Positions 22,821-31,725 of a stretch of DNA of 64,000 nucleotides are shown piece by piece. The notes beneath the pieces were generated by a model that was given only the letters and a program-made list of their open reading frames with translations, searched no databases and had not been told where the DNA came from. Positions within the stretch are counted from its first letter, which is position 1. Each line of letters begins with the position of its first letter. Both the position numbers and the translations under genes were made by a program. The stretch is from Spongiibacter nanhainus (GTDB lineage: Bacteria; Pseudomonadota; Gammaproteobacteria; Pseudomonadales; Spongiibacteraceae). The stretch is from assembly GCF_016132545.1 (NCBI RefSeq), contig NZ_CP066167.1:3065001-3129000 (forward strand), read 5' to 3'.

Positions 22821-23498
22821 CTACGCCAAAGTAATCTCAGTGCTTTCACTGACCAGCCCCCGGCTGCGCCGGGTATTAAAGTGTGCCAGGTCCTGCCAAC
22901 GTTTTAGAATATGCCGCTCTCCACGGCGATGGGTGTCGTCCAACAAAATCGTCGCCCCCTCCCTCAAGTGGGGCATTAATCGAGGCAGCATGCCGTAGCG
23001 CCCACCCAGGGTACCACTGGGCGGGCCATCACAAATCACCAGATCGATATTGTCGGCGTAGTGAAACCCCTCTGGCGGACCGTACCAACTGTAGCCATCG
23101 AACTCCCGCAACGGAGCGTACACCAGCTCAACATGATCAATACCCACCCGCTGCAGCATGCCGTTGATGTGATCAAACCAGGCCAGGTTGTGCTCCAAGA
23201 CCTGCACACGTCGGCCTTGATGGGCAGTCAGCGCCCCCACAATCAGGGTGGTTGCGCCCGAGCCGCACTCCAACACGGCCCCATCTCGCTGTAGGGCGCT
23301 TTTGGCTACCTGGCGAAGGTAGCGCCAACCGGCAGAGTAAAACAGATTGCCCCAGGACATCAGAATCAGCAGCAGGGCGATATTGGATATTTTGTCCTGC
23401 CCGCGGCCAATCAGCAGGCGTTTGAGGGCATAGTTCAGCAGCACACTGCGCCACGGGGCGCCGCGCTGCTTGTACGATGAGCGAGGTTGAGACTCCAT
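22821..23498 (-). CDS. Class I SAM-dependent methyltransferase-like protein
   Basis: The 225-residue product (from ATG 23498, GGGAG 8 bases upstream) has a Rossmann-type SAM motif Val-Leu-Glu-Cys-Gly-Ser-Gly-Ala-Thr-Thr-Leu (about residues 73-83). A downstream acidic strand (Val-Gln-Val-Leu-Glu-His) and Asp-Leu-Val-Ile-Cys-Asp-Gly-Pro-Pro follow. The N-terminal ~60 residues include a hydrophobic segment (Ile-Ala-Leu-Leu-Leu-Ile-Leu-Met-Ser) that may be amphipathic or membrane-associated. The substrate is unknown. The gene is convergent with the TetR gene. Confidence 0.7.
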   Translation of the reverse strand: MESQPRSSYKQRGAPWRSVLLNYALKRLLIGRGQDKISNIALLLILMSWGNLFYSAGWRYLRQVAKSALQRDGAVLECGSGATTLIVGALTAHQGRRVQVLEHNLAWFDHINGMLQRVGIDHVELVYAPLREFDGYSWYGPPEGFHYADNIDLVICDGPPSGTLGGRYGMLPRLMPHLREGATILLDDTHRRGERHILKRWQDLAHFNTRRSRGLVSESTEITLA

Positions 23499-23633
23499 AA
23501 ATAACTCCCACCCCAACACTGCCGCCGGGGTATATCGTATCGATACATCCTGAAACAGGACATCCTACGAACAGAGAGTTACCCATATCCGTGTTACACG
23601 GATAAGTCAGGCCGGGATGGCGCCGGCCTGGTA

Positions 23634-24488
23634 TCAGCGCAACAGCAAGAGTGGACGCTGGGTTGCCGTCAGCATACGGGCGGTAAAGCTGCCCAACAGC
23701 ATGCTGCGCAGACGGTGATGGCTGTAGGCCCCCATTACGGTCAGGCCAATATTGTGTTCAGCCTGGTATTGGCACAGCGCCTCATCGATTTTGCCCTGTA
23801 AATGCACGGCGCGATGCTCCACCCCCGCGACCTTCAGGGTACGGGTGGCCTCATCCAGAGCCTCTTGAGCGCGTTGCTCATCGCCCACGTAAACCAGGTG
23901 ACAGGGAAGCCCCCTCAGCAGCGGACTTGCCACCACCATTTCCAGCGCCTTCTCCGCTGCTTCGGTACCGTTGTAGGCCAGCATGATTTCCTCAGGAACC
24001 GAAAATTCGCCATTGACCACCAACACCGGACGGTGCAATGCCCGAATCACCGTCTCCAGATGGGCACCCAGCTCGCCCTCGCCGTGCTCTTCACCCCGCA
24101 CACCCATCACCAATACGCGGATGTCATCTTCCAGCTCAACCAGTGCTTCCTGCAAACTGCCGTGACGCTGCCAAGCTTCGAGTTCGGCCACACCGTCTTC
24201 TTCACAACGCTGGCGGGCGGCTTCCAGCATTAGCTTACCCTTGTTCATCAGCAGGCGGCTGCGCTCCTGTTCAACCCGGGTTAACTCTTCCAGCAGCTCT
24301 TCCTGGCTGCCCAGGCCGATGCTGCCGCTGAGGTCCACTTCGGCCCGAGAACGCTGTTCGATGTTGTGCAATAGCTTCAATGGCGCACCCACAGCCTTGG
24401 CGACCCAGGCGGCGTAGTCGCAAACCGCGGTACTTAAGCCACCGCCATCGATACACCCCAGCACGTAGTTATTGTTATGCTCCGTCAT
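23634..24488 (-). CDS. Tandem-domain universal stress protein
   Basis: This 284-residue protein has two Usp domains (about 7-152 and 158-283). The second ends with Met-Gly-Ala-Tyr-Ser-His-His-Arg-Leu-Arg-Ser-Met-Leu-Leu-Gly-Ser, the ATP-loop pattern (G-x2-G-x9-G-S class, slightly altered); the first has Val-Met-Gly-Val-Arg-Gly-Glu with a weaker loop. The start is ATG 24488, overlapping the SulP stop as TGATG, so the two proteins are translationally coupled. Such SulP-Usp pairs suggest the stress protein modulates or serves the transporter. Confidence 0.9.
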   Translation of the reverse strand: MTEHNNNYVLGCIDGGGLSTAVCDYAAWVAKAVGAPLKLLHNIEQRSRAEVDLSGSIGLGSQEELLEELTRVEQERSRLLMNKGKLMLEAARQRCEEDGVAELEAWQRHGSLQEALVELEDDIRVLVMGVRGEEHGEGELGAHLETVIRALHRPVLVVNGEFSVPEEIMLAYNGTEAAEKALEMVVASPLLRGLPCHLVYVGDEQRAQEALDEATRTLKVAGVEHRAVHLQGKIDEALCQYQAEHNIGLTVMGAYSHHRLRSMLLGSFTARMLTATQRPLLLLR

Positions 24489-25978
24489 CAATGCGCTCCC
24501 AGCACTTTGTCGATTTCTTCGGGTTTATCGTGGACGCCAAAACGGTCGACAATGGTTTCGCTGGCCTCATTGAGACCAATCACTTCCACATCGGCACCCT
24601 CGCGGCGGAATTTGATCACCACTTTGTCCAGCGCCGCGACTGCGGAAATATCCCAGAAATGGGCAGCGCTGAGGTCAATGATGACCTTATCCACCGCCGC
24701 TTTAAAGTCAAAGTAGCCCACAAAGCGATCTGAGGAATTAAAGAACACCTGCCCCACTACCCGATAGCGGTGGGTCGTGCCCTCTTCGCTTTCAGACTTA
24801 TCGACATACATAAAGTGACTGACTTTGTTGGCAAAGAACAAGGCCGCCAACAACACCCCCACCAGCACGCCAAAGGCCAGGTTGTGGGTCCACACCACCA
24901 CCGCCACGGTCGCCACCATAATAATATTGGAGGACAGCGGATTGGTCTTAAGGCCCCGGATCGACTCCCAATTGAAAGTCCCGATGGAGACCATAATCAT
25001 CACCGCTACCAGCGCCGCCATGGGAATCAACGATACCCAGTCACTGAGAAAGACCACCATTGTCAGCAACATGGCACCGGCAAAAAAGGTCGACAACCGC
25101 CCCCGGCCACCCGACTTCACGTTGATCACCGACTGGCCGATCATTGCACACCCAGCCATGCCGCCCAGCAAACCAGAGGCGATATTGGCCACGCCCTGGC
25201 CCTTACACTCGCGGTTTTTGTCGCTTCCGGTATCGGTCAGGTCGTCGACGATGGTCGCGGTCATCAGCGACTCCAGCAGGCCCACCACCGCCATCGCGGC
25301 AGCGTAGGGGAAGATGATTTGCAAGGTTTCCAGGTTTAAGGGCACATCCGGCCACAGGAATACCGGTAGGGTATCGGGCAATTCACCCATATCGCCCACG
25401 GTGCGAATATCCAAACCAACAGCGACGGCCAGTGCGGTCATAGTGAGAATGCACACCAGCGGCGAGGGAATGACTTTGCCGACCTTGGGCAAGCGCGGGA
25501 ACAGGTAGATAATCCCCAGCCCCCCTGCCGTCATGGCGTAGACGTGCCAGGTGACGTTGGTCAGCTCCGGCAGCTGGGCCATAAAAATCAGTATCGCCAG
25601 GGCATTCACAAAACCGGTGACCACCGACCTGGCCACAAAACTCATGAGCTGCCCCAACTTCAGGTAGCCGGCGATAATTTGCAGCACCCCGGTCAGCAGC
25701 GTGGCCGCCAGCAGGTACTCCAAACCGTGGTTTTTCACCAGCGTCACCATCAATAGCGCCATCGCCCCGGTGGCAGCGGAAATCATACCCGGGCGACCAC
25801 CGACAATGGAGATCACCACCGCGATACAGAAAGACGCGTACAACCCCACCTTGGGGTCGACACCGGCAATAATGGAAAAGGCAATTGCCTCTGGGATCAA
25901 CGCCAGGGCTACAACCAGCCCGGCCAGGAGGTCGGCACGGATATTACCGAGCCAATCTTCTCTTTTTGAAAGCAACAT
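24488..25978 (-). CDS. SulP-family anion transporter (bicarbonate or sulfate) with STAS domain
   Basis: This 496-residue SulP carrier has a core of about 10-12 transmembrane helices (residues ~14-395) with the Leu-Ile-Pro-Glu-Ala-Ile-Ala-Phe motif near the N-terminus and the Gly-Leu-Leu-Glu-Ser-Leu-Met-Thr-Ala region. A cytosolic STAS domain follows (about 410-490, with [12 protein letters not shown]). Short SulP proteins coupled to Usp genes in marine proteobacteria are often considered Na+/bicarbonate carriers; sulfate or other anions remain possible. Confidence 0.88.
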   Translation of the reverse strand: MLLSKREDWLGNIRADLLAGLVVALALIPEAIAFSIIAGVDPKVGLYASFCIAVVISIVGGRPGMISAATGAMALLMVTLVKNHGLEYLLAATLLTGVLQIIAGYLKLGQLMSFVARSVVTGFVNALAILIFMAQLPELTNVTWHVYAMTAGGLGIIYLFPRLPKVGKVIPSPLVCILTMTALAVAVGLDIRTVGDMGELPDTLPVFLWPDVPLNLETLQIIFPYAAAMAVVGLLESLMTATIVDDLTDTGSDKNRECKGQGVANIASGLLGGMAGCAMIGQSVINVKSGGRGRLSTFFAGAMLLTMVVFLSDWVSLIPMAALVAVMIMVSIGTFNWESIRGLKTNPLSSNIIMVATVAVVVWTHNLAFGVLVGVLLAALFFANKVSHFMYVDKSESEEGTTHRYRVVGQVFFNSSDRFVGYFDFKAAVDKVIIDLSAAHFWDISAVAALDKVVIKFRREGADVEVIGLNEASETIVDRFGVHDKPEEIDKVLGAH

Positions 25979-26126
25979 GAAAGGCCTGCTTGGGAGACTA
26001 TAAATCGGAGAGAGGCGCCTGGCGGATACCGCCGCCCCGGCGAGCGGGGAAGTTTACGGATTGGTCAGTGAGTATGCAAATGAGTCGTAACGCGACCAAC
26101 TGCACCTCTAACTCTATTCTTCCGGT

Positions 26127-26858
26127 CTAGACTGCTGCGGGACCTTTGCACACATACACCGAGTTTGTTGCCTGATTATTCTGAAAGGGATTGAAGAAAG
26201 ACACCAAGTGGGATTCTACCTGCTCAAACACTGTAGCCAGCAGGGCTTCAAATTCGGCATCCGGCCGGTTCTGTGACCACATAGCAAAAACTCCACTTGG
26301 CTTAAGCTGTTGGGCCATTAAAGCGAGATTGTCAGTGCTATAAAAACGGGCATTGGCTGAATTCAGAAATTGCGTGGGTGAGTGGTCGATATCCAGCAGA
26401 ATGGCGTCAAATTGACGTCCGGGTTGCCGGGGGTCAAAACCCGACAGGGGGTCGACCGCCAGGTCAAAAAAGCTGCCCAGCACATAGCGATTGCGGGGGT
26501 CAGCATTCAATACCTGCCCCAGCGGCACTCGTTCTTCACGGTGCCAGGTGATGACGGTATCCAGAGCCTCGACCACTAACAGTTCATCCAGCCGGGTATC
26601 TTCCAAGGCTTTTACCGCGGTGTAACCCAGCCCCAGCCCACCGACCACCACACTGAGTTTGTCACCCTGCAGCGCCGCCAGCCCGAGAGTCGCCAGGGCC
26701 TCTTCGGCAGCGTAAAAGGCGCTGGACATTAAAAATTCATCGCCCAGCTTCACCTCGTAAATATCCCGGTCACCCAGCACCGGAATCCGCCGGCGGCGCA
26801 ACGATATCTCGCCGATGGGGGAGCTCTGGCTATCAATTTCTTCAAACATCAGTGACAC
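26127..26858 (-). CDS. Spermidine-synthase-like methyltransferase-fold protein
   Basis: This 243-residue protein has the nucleotide-binding motif Val-Val-Gly-Gly-Leu-Gly-Leu-Gly-Tyr-Thr-Ala (about 70-80), an acidic loop (Leu-Val-Val-Glu-Ala-Leu-Asp) and Ala-Ile-Leu-Leu-Asp-Ile-Asp-His-Ser. This is the fold of SpeE and related SAM-dependent enzymes. The canonical SpeE putrescine-site signature is not evident, so I would not call it speE. It is monocistronic and divergent from the TPR lipoprotein gene. Confidence 0.7.
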   Translation of the reverse strand: MSLMFEEIDSQSSPIGEISLRRRRIPVLGDRDIYEVKLGDEFLMSSAFYAAEEALATLGLAALQGDKLSVVVGGLGLGYTAVKALEDTRLDELLVVEALDTVITWHREERVPLGQVLNADPRNRYVLGSFFDLAVDPLSGFDPRQPGRQFDAILLDIDHSPTQFLNSANARFYSTDNLALMAQQLKPSGVFAMWSQNRPDAEFEALLATVFEQVESHLVSFFNPFQNNQATNSVYVCKGPAAV

Positions 26859-26987
26859 AAGCGCGATTTCCCTGCCTATGAAAAAGGGCCATGATACGTG
26901 GAAACAAGAATGTTCGTCGTTAAATTGTCACACCAACATTCGTCTTTTGCGCGTACACTATGGCAAACCCGTGTTTAAAAAGAATAA

Positions 26988-28133
26988 GTGATACCGTCAA
27001 TGGCTTTCCAGCACCGTAGGACGCCGAATTTCACAGCTTATTTAGTATTGCTCCTTCTGCTCACTGCCCTAACGGCGTGTTCTTCCTCTGTGGACCTGCC
27101 GATTCAAGCCCCCTCTGAGGCGGAGACCGACGCGCTATTGCAACAAGGCGCGCTGTTTGAGGTCAGCGAGGATACCCCGCCCCCCGACGATGGCATTCTG
27201 GACATGGATCAAACCATGCGGAGCTTTGTTGAAGAGCATGTCCCCTCGGTATTGCAGCCCCGCGCTCGGCTGCGCTATTTGATCGACAGCCTGCTGCGCC
27301 CCAGCCAGTTGGGTCTGGAATACAACCCCGGCATCACTCACAACGCTGCCGACACCTTTTATCAGCGCGAGGGCAACTGTCTGGCGCTAACATCGCTGTT
27401 TATCACCATGGCCCGGGAAGCCGGCCTGGAGGCCCACTACAATCAGGTGGCCGTGCCACCCAGCTGGGAAATGCTGTCCAACAACAGCCTGGCGGTGTAC
27501 AAGCACATCAATGCGGTGGTGGTCTTGGAGGGTGGAGAAGAAGTCGTGGTGGACCTCAGCGTCGACAACTACGAGTACCTCTATGCGCAGACCCGTCTGT
27601 CTGAGTCAGAAGCCGCCGCACAGTTTTACAGCAATCGCGGCATCGATATGCTCAATAGCGGCGACCACAGACAGGCCTATCGTTACTTCCGTCGCGCCCT
27701 GCAATTAAACCCTAAGGAGGCCTTTATTTGGGGAAACCTGGGTAGCCTTTTCAGGCGTGAAGGCCACAACGATATGGCGGAGATCGCCTATCGCCAGGCG
27801 CTTAGCTTAGATGCTCACGAGCCGACGGCTCTGTCAAACCTGGGACGCCTGTATCGCGGCACCGGCGAGAAGGCGCTGGCAAAATCGCTGGAAGAGTACA
27901 ACCACCAGTTACAACGGCGGAACCCCTTCTGGCATTACAGCCGGGCCCGGGACGCCTACGAACGGGGCAATTACACGGAAGCGCTTACCGCGATACAGCG
28001 AGCCATCTATTTACAGCGTGATGAGTACCGGTTTTATGAGTTTGCAGCGGTTATCTACCGCCGCAAAGGCGACCGGGAAAAGTACGAAGAATACGGACTC
28101 AAAGCGGCGCGCCTGAAGTTTAGCGAAGACTGA
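26988..28133 (+). CDS. TPR-repeat lipoprotein with transglutaminase-like domain
   Basis: The product is a lipoprotein: hydrophobic signal followed by Leu-Thr-Ala-Cys-Ser-Ser (lipid Cys at residue 27 if ATG 27000 is the start, 31 from GTG 26988). An N-terminal segment with Arg-Glu-Gly-Asn-Cys-Leu-Ala-Leu-Thr resembles a bacterial transglutaminase-like fold (Cys in a GNCxxLT context), and His-Ile-Asn-Ala-Val-Val-Val may carry the His. TPR repeats follow in the C-terminal half (about 195-370), typified by Ala-Phe-Ile-Trp-Gly-Asn-Leu-Gly-Ser-Leu-Phe. Its partner or substrate is unknown. It stands alone on the plus strand. Confidence 0.8.
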   Translation: MIPSMAFQHRRTPNFTAYLVLLLLLTALTACSSSVDLPIQAPSEAETDALLQQGALFEVSEDTPPPDDGILDMDQTMRSFVEEHVPSVLQPRARLRYLIDSLLRPSQLGLEYNPGITHNAADTFYQREGNCLALTSLFITMAREAGLEAHYNQVAVPPSWEMLSNNSLAVYKHINAVVVLEGGEEVVVDLSVDNYEYLYAQTRLSESEAAAQFYSNRGIDMLNSGDHRQAYRYFRRALQLNPKEAFIWGNLGSLFRREGHNDMAEIAYRQALSLDAHEPTALSNLGRLYRGTGEKALAKSLEEYNHQLQRRNPFWHYSRARDAYERGNYTEALTAIQRAIYLQRDEYRFYEFAAVIYRRKGDREKYEEYGLKAARLKFSED

Positions 28134-28164
28134 AGTTTCGCGAAGAACAGTCAATGCCGTTCGG

Positions 28165-29202
28165 CTAGCGCCGGGCTATGCGGCGATAGAAATCCACGTA
28201 CTGATTCACCACCACCTCGCGGCTAAAGCGCTGCCGATAGTCCTGGGCCGCACTGTCGCGCAGCTGGTCCCGCATTTGCGGGTTGGCCAGCAGCTGCACA
28301 ATGGCATCGCTCAGTTGCTGCACATCGTCAATATCCGTCAACCAGCCGGTCTCGCCGTGGGCAATCACTTCCCCAGGGCCCTGGGAGCGGGTGGCCAAAA
28401 TTGGGCAGCCGTGGAAGAAGGACTCCATCACAATCGAGCCCAGCCCTTCGTGTCGTGAGGGGCAAACAAACAGATCAGCGGTACGCATCAGTGCGGTGAC
28501 GTCGTTGCGCCAGCCCAGAAAGCGCACCCGGGCGTCCAGGCCCAGTTCACTGCACAGCGACTTTAGCGCGGCCTCCTCCGGCCCACTGCCCGCCAGCCAC
28601 AGCACGGCATCGGGGACCTCTTTAAGCGCCCGCAGTAAGGTGTCAAAGGCCTTGTTGGTATGCAGGCGCCCGGCCGCCAACAGCAGCGGTACATCGCTTG
28701 GCGTATCAAAACTGTCCCGGGGTAGCGGCGCGACCTCGGTCTCGTCGGCAAAATTGGGAATGTGCACCACTCGATCCGCCGGCATGCCGCCGTCAATCAG
28801 ATGCTGGCAAATCCCCTTACTGATACCGACCCAGTAATCGGCCTGTTGGTAGTACTTGAGTTTGTAGTAGTGTCCCAGACGATTGACCAGCACATAGTTA
28901 CCCTTGGGCGTGGCGGCACTGGCCCGCCCCATCCAGGTCATCACGATGTCGGGGCGGAATTTATTGAGCTGACGTCGATAGACCCAACGGTCGTAGACAT
29001 CAAACTGGCCACCAAACCGGAACCCAGCAGTCTCCACGCCTTGCTCCCGCAGTGCTGCCACCCGGTGGGGGTGATTGCGGATAAAGGCCTTTTCGGTGAG
29101 CTCGCCACTGGCTTGCAATCCGGCACTGAGTCGAACAAAGAAATTCTCCGCCCCACCCTGAGGGGCACCGGCCAATACCTGGGCTACCCGCAACTGTGTC
29201 AT
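28165..29202 (-). CDS. GT4-family glycosyltransferase
   Basis: This 345-residue GT-B enzyme has an N-terminal Gly-Ala-Pro-Gln-Gly-Gly-Ala-Glu-Asn acceptor-side loop. The C-terminal GT4 nucleotide-sugar domain carries Ala-Ala-Gly-Arg-Leu-His, Phe-Leu-Gly-Trp-Arg-Asp-Asn-like and Pro-Ser-Arg-His-Glu-Gly-Leu-Gly-Ser-Ile-Val-Met-Glu (the E-x7-E region). It is the last gene of the minus-strand envelope cluster, and its start overlaps the sulfotransferase stop by 4 nt. It most likely adds a sugar to LPS core or another surface glycan; donor and acceptor are unknown. Confidence 0.88.
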   Translation of the reverse strand: MTQLRVAQVLAGAPQGGAENFFVRLSAGLQASGELTEKAFIRNHPHRVAALREQGVETAGFRFGGQFDVYDRWVYRRQLNKFRPDIVMTWMGRASAATPKGNYVLVNRLGHYYKLKYYQQADYWVGISKGICQHLIDGGMPADRVVHIPNFADETEVAPLPRDSFDTPSDVPLLLAAGRLHTNKAFDTLLRALKEVPDAVLWLAGSGPEEAALKSLCSELGLDARVRFLGWRNDVTALMRTADLFVCPSRHEGLGSIVMESFFHGCPILATRSQGPGEVIAHGETGWLTDIDDVQQLSDAIVQLLANPQMRDQLRDSAAQDYRQRFSREVVVNQYVDFYRRIARR

Positions 29203-29804
29203 GACAGCTCCTGTGTCTGATCATCGGCATTGCGCGCCCGGTTTTTATAGGGAAACGGCATTGCCGGTTTGTCCACACCGATAAACTCGCAAACCTTGTC
29301 CCAGCCGTCTCCTGCCATAATATTCATCACCAAAAGGCGCTCGGCAGGAATCACCGCCTGCACCCGGGCGTTGTGCTCCCGATAGCGCTGGCGGTAGAGA
29401 TCCTCAACCGGCGAAGCACTGCCGTAAACCCGCTCTCGCAAGGCGCGACGAAAGACTTTGTAAGAGCGTCTCCGGGGCAGGTCAAACAAACGGGGATACT
29501 TCACCGGCCGCAGAAAAAAGTGGTTCTCGATACTGGGCCACCAGTCATCTTCGTCCCGCAAAGTAAGGATAAACTTGGCCTCCGGGTAAGCCTTAGCCAA
29601 CTGCTCATAGTAGTGGGCCACCGGCAAATCGAAGACCGCATCCATATCGTCATAGACCCGGAAGTTGGCATCCTCGCGACCGTGAATCACCGCGTCGTGG
29701 AGGCGGTCGGCATGAAAGCCCAGGGTTTTGTAGCCCAGCAGAGTAAAGGCTTCTTGCAGGCTGGTGGTGCCAGTTTTGCTGAGGCCAGCGCCAAATACTT
29801 TCAT
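29199..29804 (-). CDS. Sulfotransferase family protein
   Basis: This 201-residue sulfotransferase has the PAPS 5'-phosphosulfate loop Gly-Leu-Ser-Lys-Thr-Gly-Thr-Thr-Ser-Leu at residues 7-16 and the downstream Phe-Ile-Leu-Thr-Leu-Arg-Asp (3'-phosphate site). It resembles compact bacterial sulfotransferases. It overlaps the YrbL-like gene upstream and the GT4 gene downstream by 4 nt each, so it belongs to the same operon, and sulfation of the glycan made there is the natural inference. Confidence 0.85.
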   Translation of the reverse strand: MKVFGAGLSKTGTTSLQEAFTLLGYKTLGFHADRLHDAVIHGREDANFRVYDDMDAVFDLPVAHYYEQLAKAYPEAKFILTLRDEDDWWPSIENHFFLRPVKYPRLFDLPRRRSYKVFRRALRERVYGSASPVEDLYRQRYREHNARVQAVIPAERLLVMNIMAGDGWDKVCEFIGVDKPAMPFPYKNRARNADDQTQELS

Positions 29805-30571
29805 GGTTCTGTCTTGTCCTGATCTACCGGTGACACCCTGGCTCCCGACTTGGTCACACCTGGGGTGTCCTGCTTTGGCGGGGGGATATTGGGCTCACCG
29901 TCTTTCAGCGGCACGCCCTGTAGGCCGGGATAATTGCCGTCCTGAATCTGGGCTAAAAACTCATCGATGCGCTCGGGTAAATTGTTGGCCTTGCGACCGG
30001 CAAAGTAGCGGCGCAGCCACAGCGGCGCCCAGGCCTTCCCCGCCAGGCCCGATGCCCCCATACCGTCAATCACCACCAAGCGCTGAATCGCTCCCTGTTG
30101 ATCGCGCTGCACTACGATATTGTGAATCAACAAATCCTTGGAGGGCACCGCGTAGTCGCGCCAGTGAGCCATCAATTCTGCGACGGCGCGCTGCAGGTCG
30201 GGCTGATAGCCGCCGTGCCACAGCTCCAGCTTAAGAGAGCGGGAAATCTCCCCATTGCCGTCCAGTATCAGTTCGGAGCAAAGGCCCGGCCCCATATCGG
30301 TATCCAGCATGCCGTAGCAGCGACTGACATGCTTAAACAAGGCATCGGGATAGTGGCTTTGCAAACGCTCCATCACCTGCAGTTCTTCCAGGTTGTCATC
30401 AAAGGCCGACAGCGGTCGCAGATTCTTGGGGAAGCTTTTTTTGGCACGCCGCCACTCCAAACTGCGATCGGGGCGCCTGACCTTGATGCAACGATCGGCA
30501 AACTCAGGGTGGACAAAACACAGGCGGTTGCCGCCCCTGGCAAAGGCCTCTTTGTCCTGCAAGGCAATCAT
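29801..30571 (-). CDS. YrbL-like kinase-fold protein
   Basis: The 256-residue protein (from ATG 30571) fits the PhoP-regulated YrbL family. It has kinase-fold elements: Ile-Lys-Val-Arg near residue 30, a catalytic-loop-like Lys-Asp-Leu-Leu-Ile-His-Asn-Ile-Val-Val (about 146-155) and Val-Val-Ile-Asp-Gly in the metal-binding position. In an LPS-type cluster it could phosphorylate a core sugar, but YrbL itself is uncharacterised to my knowledge. ATG 30571 overlaps the upstream gene's TGA as ATGA. The extension to 30607 is less likely. Confidence 0.75.
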   Translation of the reverse strand: MIALQDKEAFARGGNRLCFVHPEFADRCIKVRRPDRSLEWRRAKKSFPKNLRPLSAFDDNLEELQVMERLQSHYPDALFKHVSRCYGMLDTDMGPGLCSELILDGNGEISRSLKLELWHGGYQPDLQRAVAELMAHWRDYAVPSKDLLIHNIVVQRDQQGAIQRLVVIDGMGASGLAGKAWAPLWLRRYFAGRKANNLPERIDEFLAQIQDGNYPGLQGVPLKDGEPNIPPPKQDTPGVTKSGARVSPVDQDKTEP

Positions 30572-31608
30572 TTCAGCGAGCCGTCCAGATTGATGTCCCG
30601 GGCCCACACGTAGTCGTGGCTGAAAGGAATCCCCATTGACGCCTCGACAATGTACTGGGCGTAGAGACGGGAGTTAATTTGCTGATGAAAGAAATCCCGG
30701 CAGCGGCTGGCCCAGGCCTGGCGTTTGTGATCGTCGTGGTGGAACTCGCGGATTTTGGCCAGCAAGTCGGCCTCATCGTCAAAGTACACCGCCGACTCCG
30801 CGGGCAGCAGCTCGTCAAAACGCGGGCCACTGTGAGTAAACTGCAAAATGCCATTGCCCGCCAGCTGCGCCATCCGCGCCGAGGAATACCAGTAGTCCCC
30901 CTCCTGGCGATTCAGGTTCAGCCCCATGCGGGTACGGGCCAAAGCGCGGTCGTAATCTCGCCCCCACACCGGCGACTCGCCAAAGCTGCCATAGGTTTTG
31001 AAGTTCATTTCCTCTGCCACTGCGTCTTTGATTCGACCCACCATTTGCAGGCGCTGGGTAAATTCAGTGGCGTTGCTGCAGAACAGCAAATCGATATCCA
31101 GATCGTCCCGCTCGGCGTTGTTCAGGCACTCCACCGAAGGGTCCACCGGGTTGGGCATGTGGTAAAGGCGGGCGCCGATACCTTCAAACTGGCGCAATTC
31201 ACGGCGCCCCGTGGAGACAAACACCGCGTCCACCACCGATGCCCGGGACTTGATGCGCTCCACATTACTGGGCACAAACAGCGGGTCATTATTGCAATGG
31301 GCCACCACCGCATTGGGGTACAAGCCCTTGATCGCCTTTAGGGTGTCGTTAGTAATCATATCGCAGTGCCCGGCAATCACCAGGTCGGGCTCCATGGCGT
31401 CGACCATTTCCAGCAGGCGCTTGTTGGCTTTGCCAACGCCCAAGTCGCGGATTCCCAAGGGCGCTTCAAAGGCGGCGATATCCCGATCACTAAAGGTTTG
31501 CAGGTAGTGGTCGTTTTTGATCAGGCCAAAACTGAGTTTCTGTGCCCAGCTGACCCGGGTCTGGCCGTAGCGACGCAGCTGTTGGTAGGCAATATGTAAA
31601 ACTCTCAT
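30568..31608 (-). CDS. Glycosyltransferase (GT-B fold, glycosyl transferases group 1-like)
   Basis: The product has 346 residues from ATG 31608 (Met-Arg-Val-Leu-His-Ile-Ala-Tyr, preceded by GGA). The upstream in-frame extension to 31698 is probably not translated. A Rossmann-like N-domain (Pro-Asp-Leu-Val-Ile-Ala-Gly-His) and a C-domain with Gly-Leu-Asn-Leu-Asn-Arg...Arg-Met-Ala-Gln-Leu-Ala-Gly-Asn-Gly and Phe-Asp-Asp-Glu-Ala-Asp-Leu-Leu resemble the CgeB-like glycosyltransferase group. The downstream YrbL gene is coupled by ATGA. The specific sugar is unknown. Confidence 0.75.
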   Translation of the reverse strand: MRVLHIAYQQLRRYGQTRVSWAQKLSFGLIKNDHYLQTFSDRDIAAFEAPLGIRDLGVGKANKRLLEMVDAMEPDLVIAGHCDMITNDTLKAIKGLYPNAVVAHCNNDPLFVPSNVERIKSRASVVDAVFVSTGRRELRQFEGIGARLYHMPNPVDPSVECLNNAERDDLDIDLLFCSNATEFTQRLQMVGRIKDAVAEEMNFKTYGSFGESPVWGRDYDRALARTRMGLNLNRQEGDYWYSSARMAQLAGNGILQFTHSGPRFDELLPAESAVYFDDEADLLAKIREFHHDDHKRQAWASRCRDFFHQQINSRLYAQYIVEASMGIPFSHDYVWARDINLDGSLK

Positions 31609-31725
31609 CGAGGGTCCATGACGTTCATGTTGATTATTGAGCACCTGCATCCGGGCCAGTGACGAGTCGCGACTATACCATTGCCCCCACAGCGGCAACA
31701 GTTATCGCCGGCCCTGCCACCCAGC

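Noticed and set aside
30679-31341. 220-codon plus-strand frame opposite the glycosyltransferase
   Set aside because: Antisense shadow in a GC-rich coding region; composition unlike a real protein.
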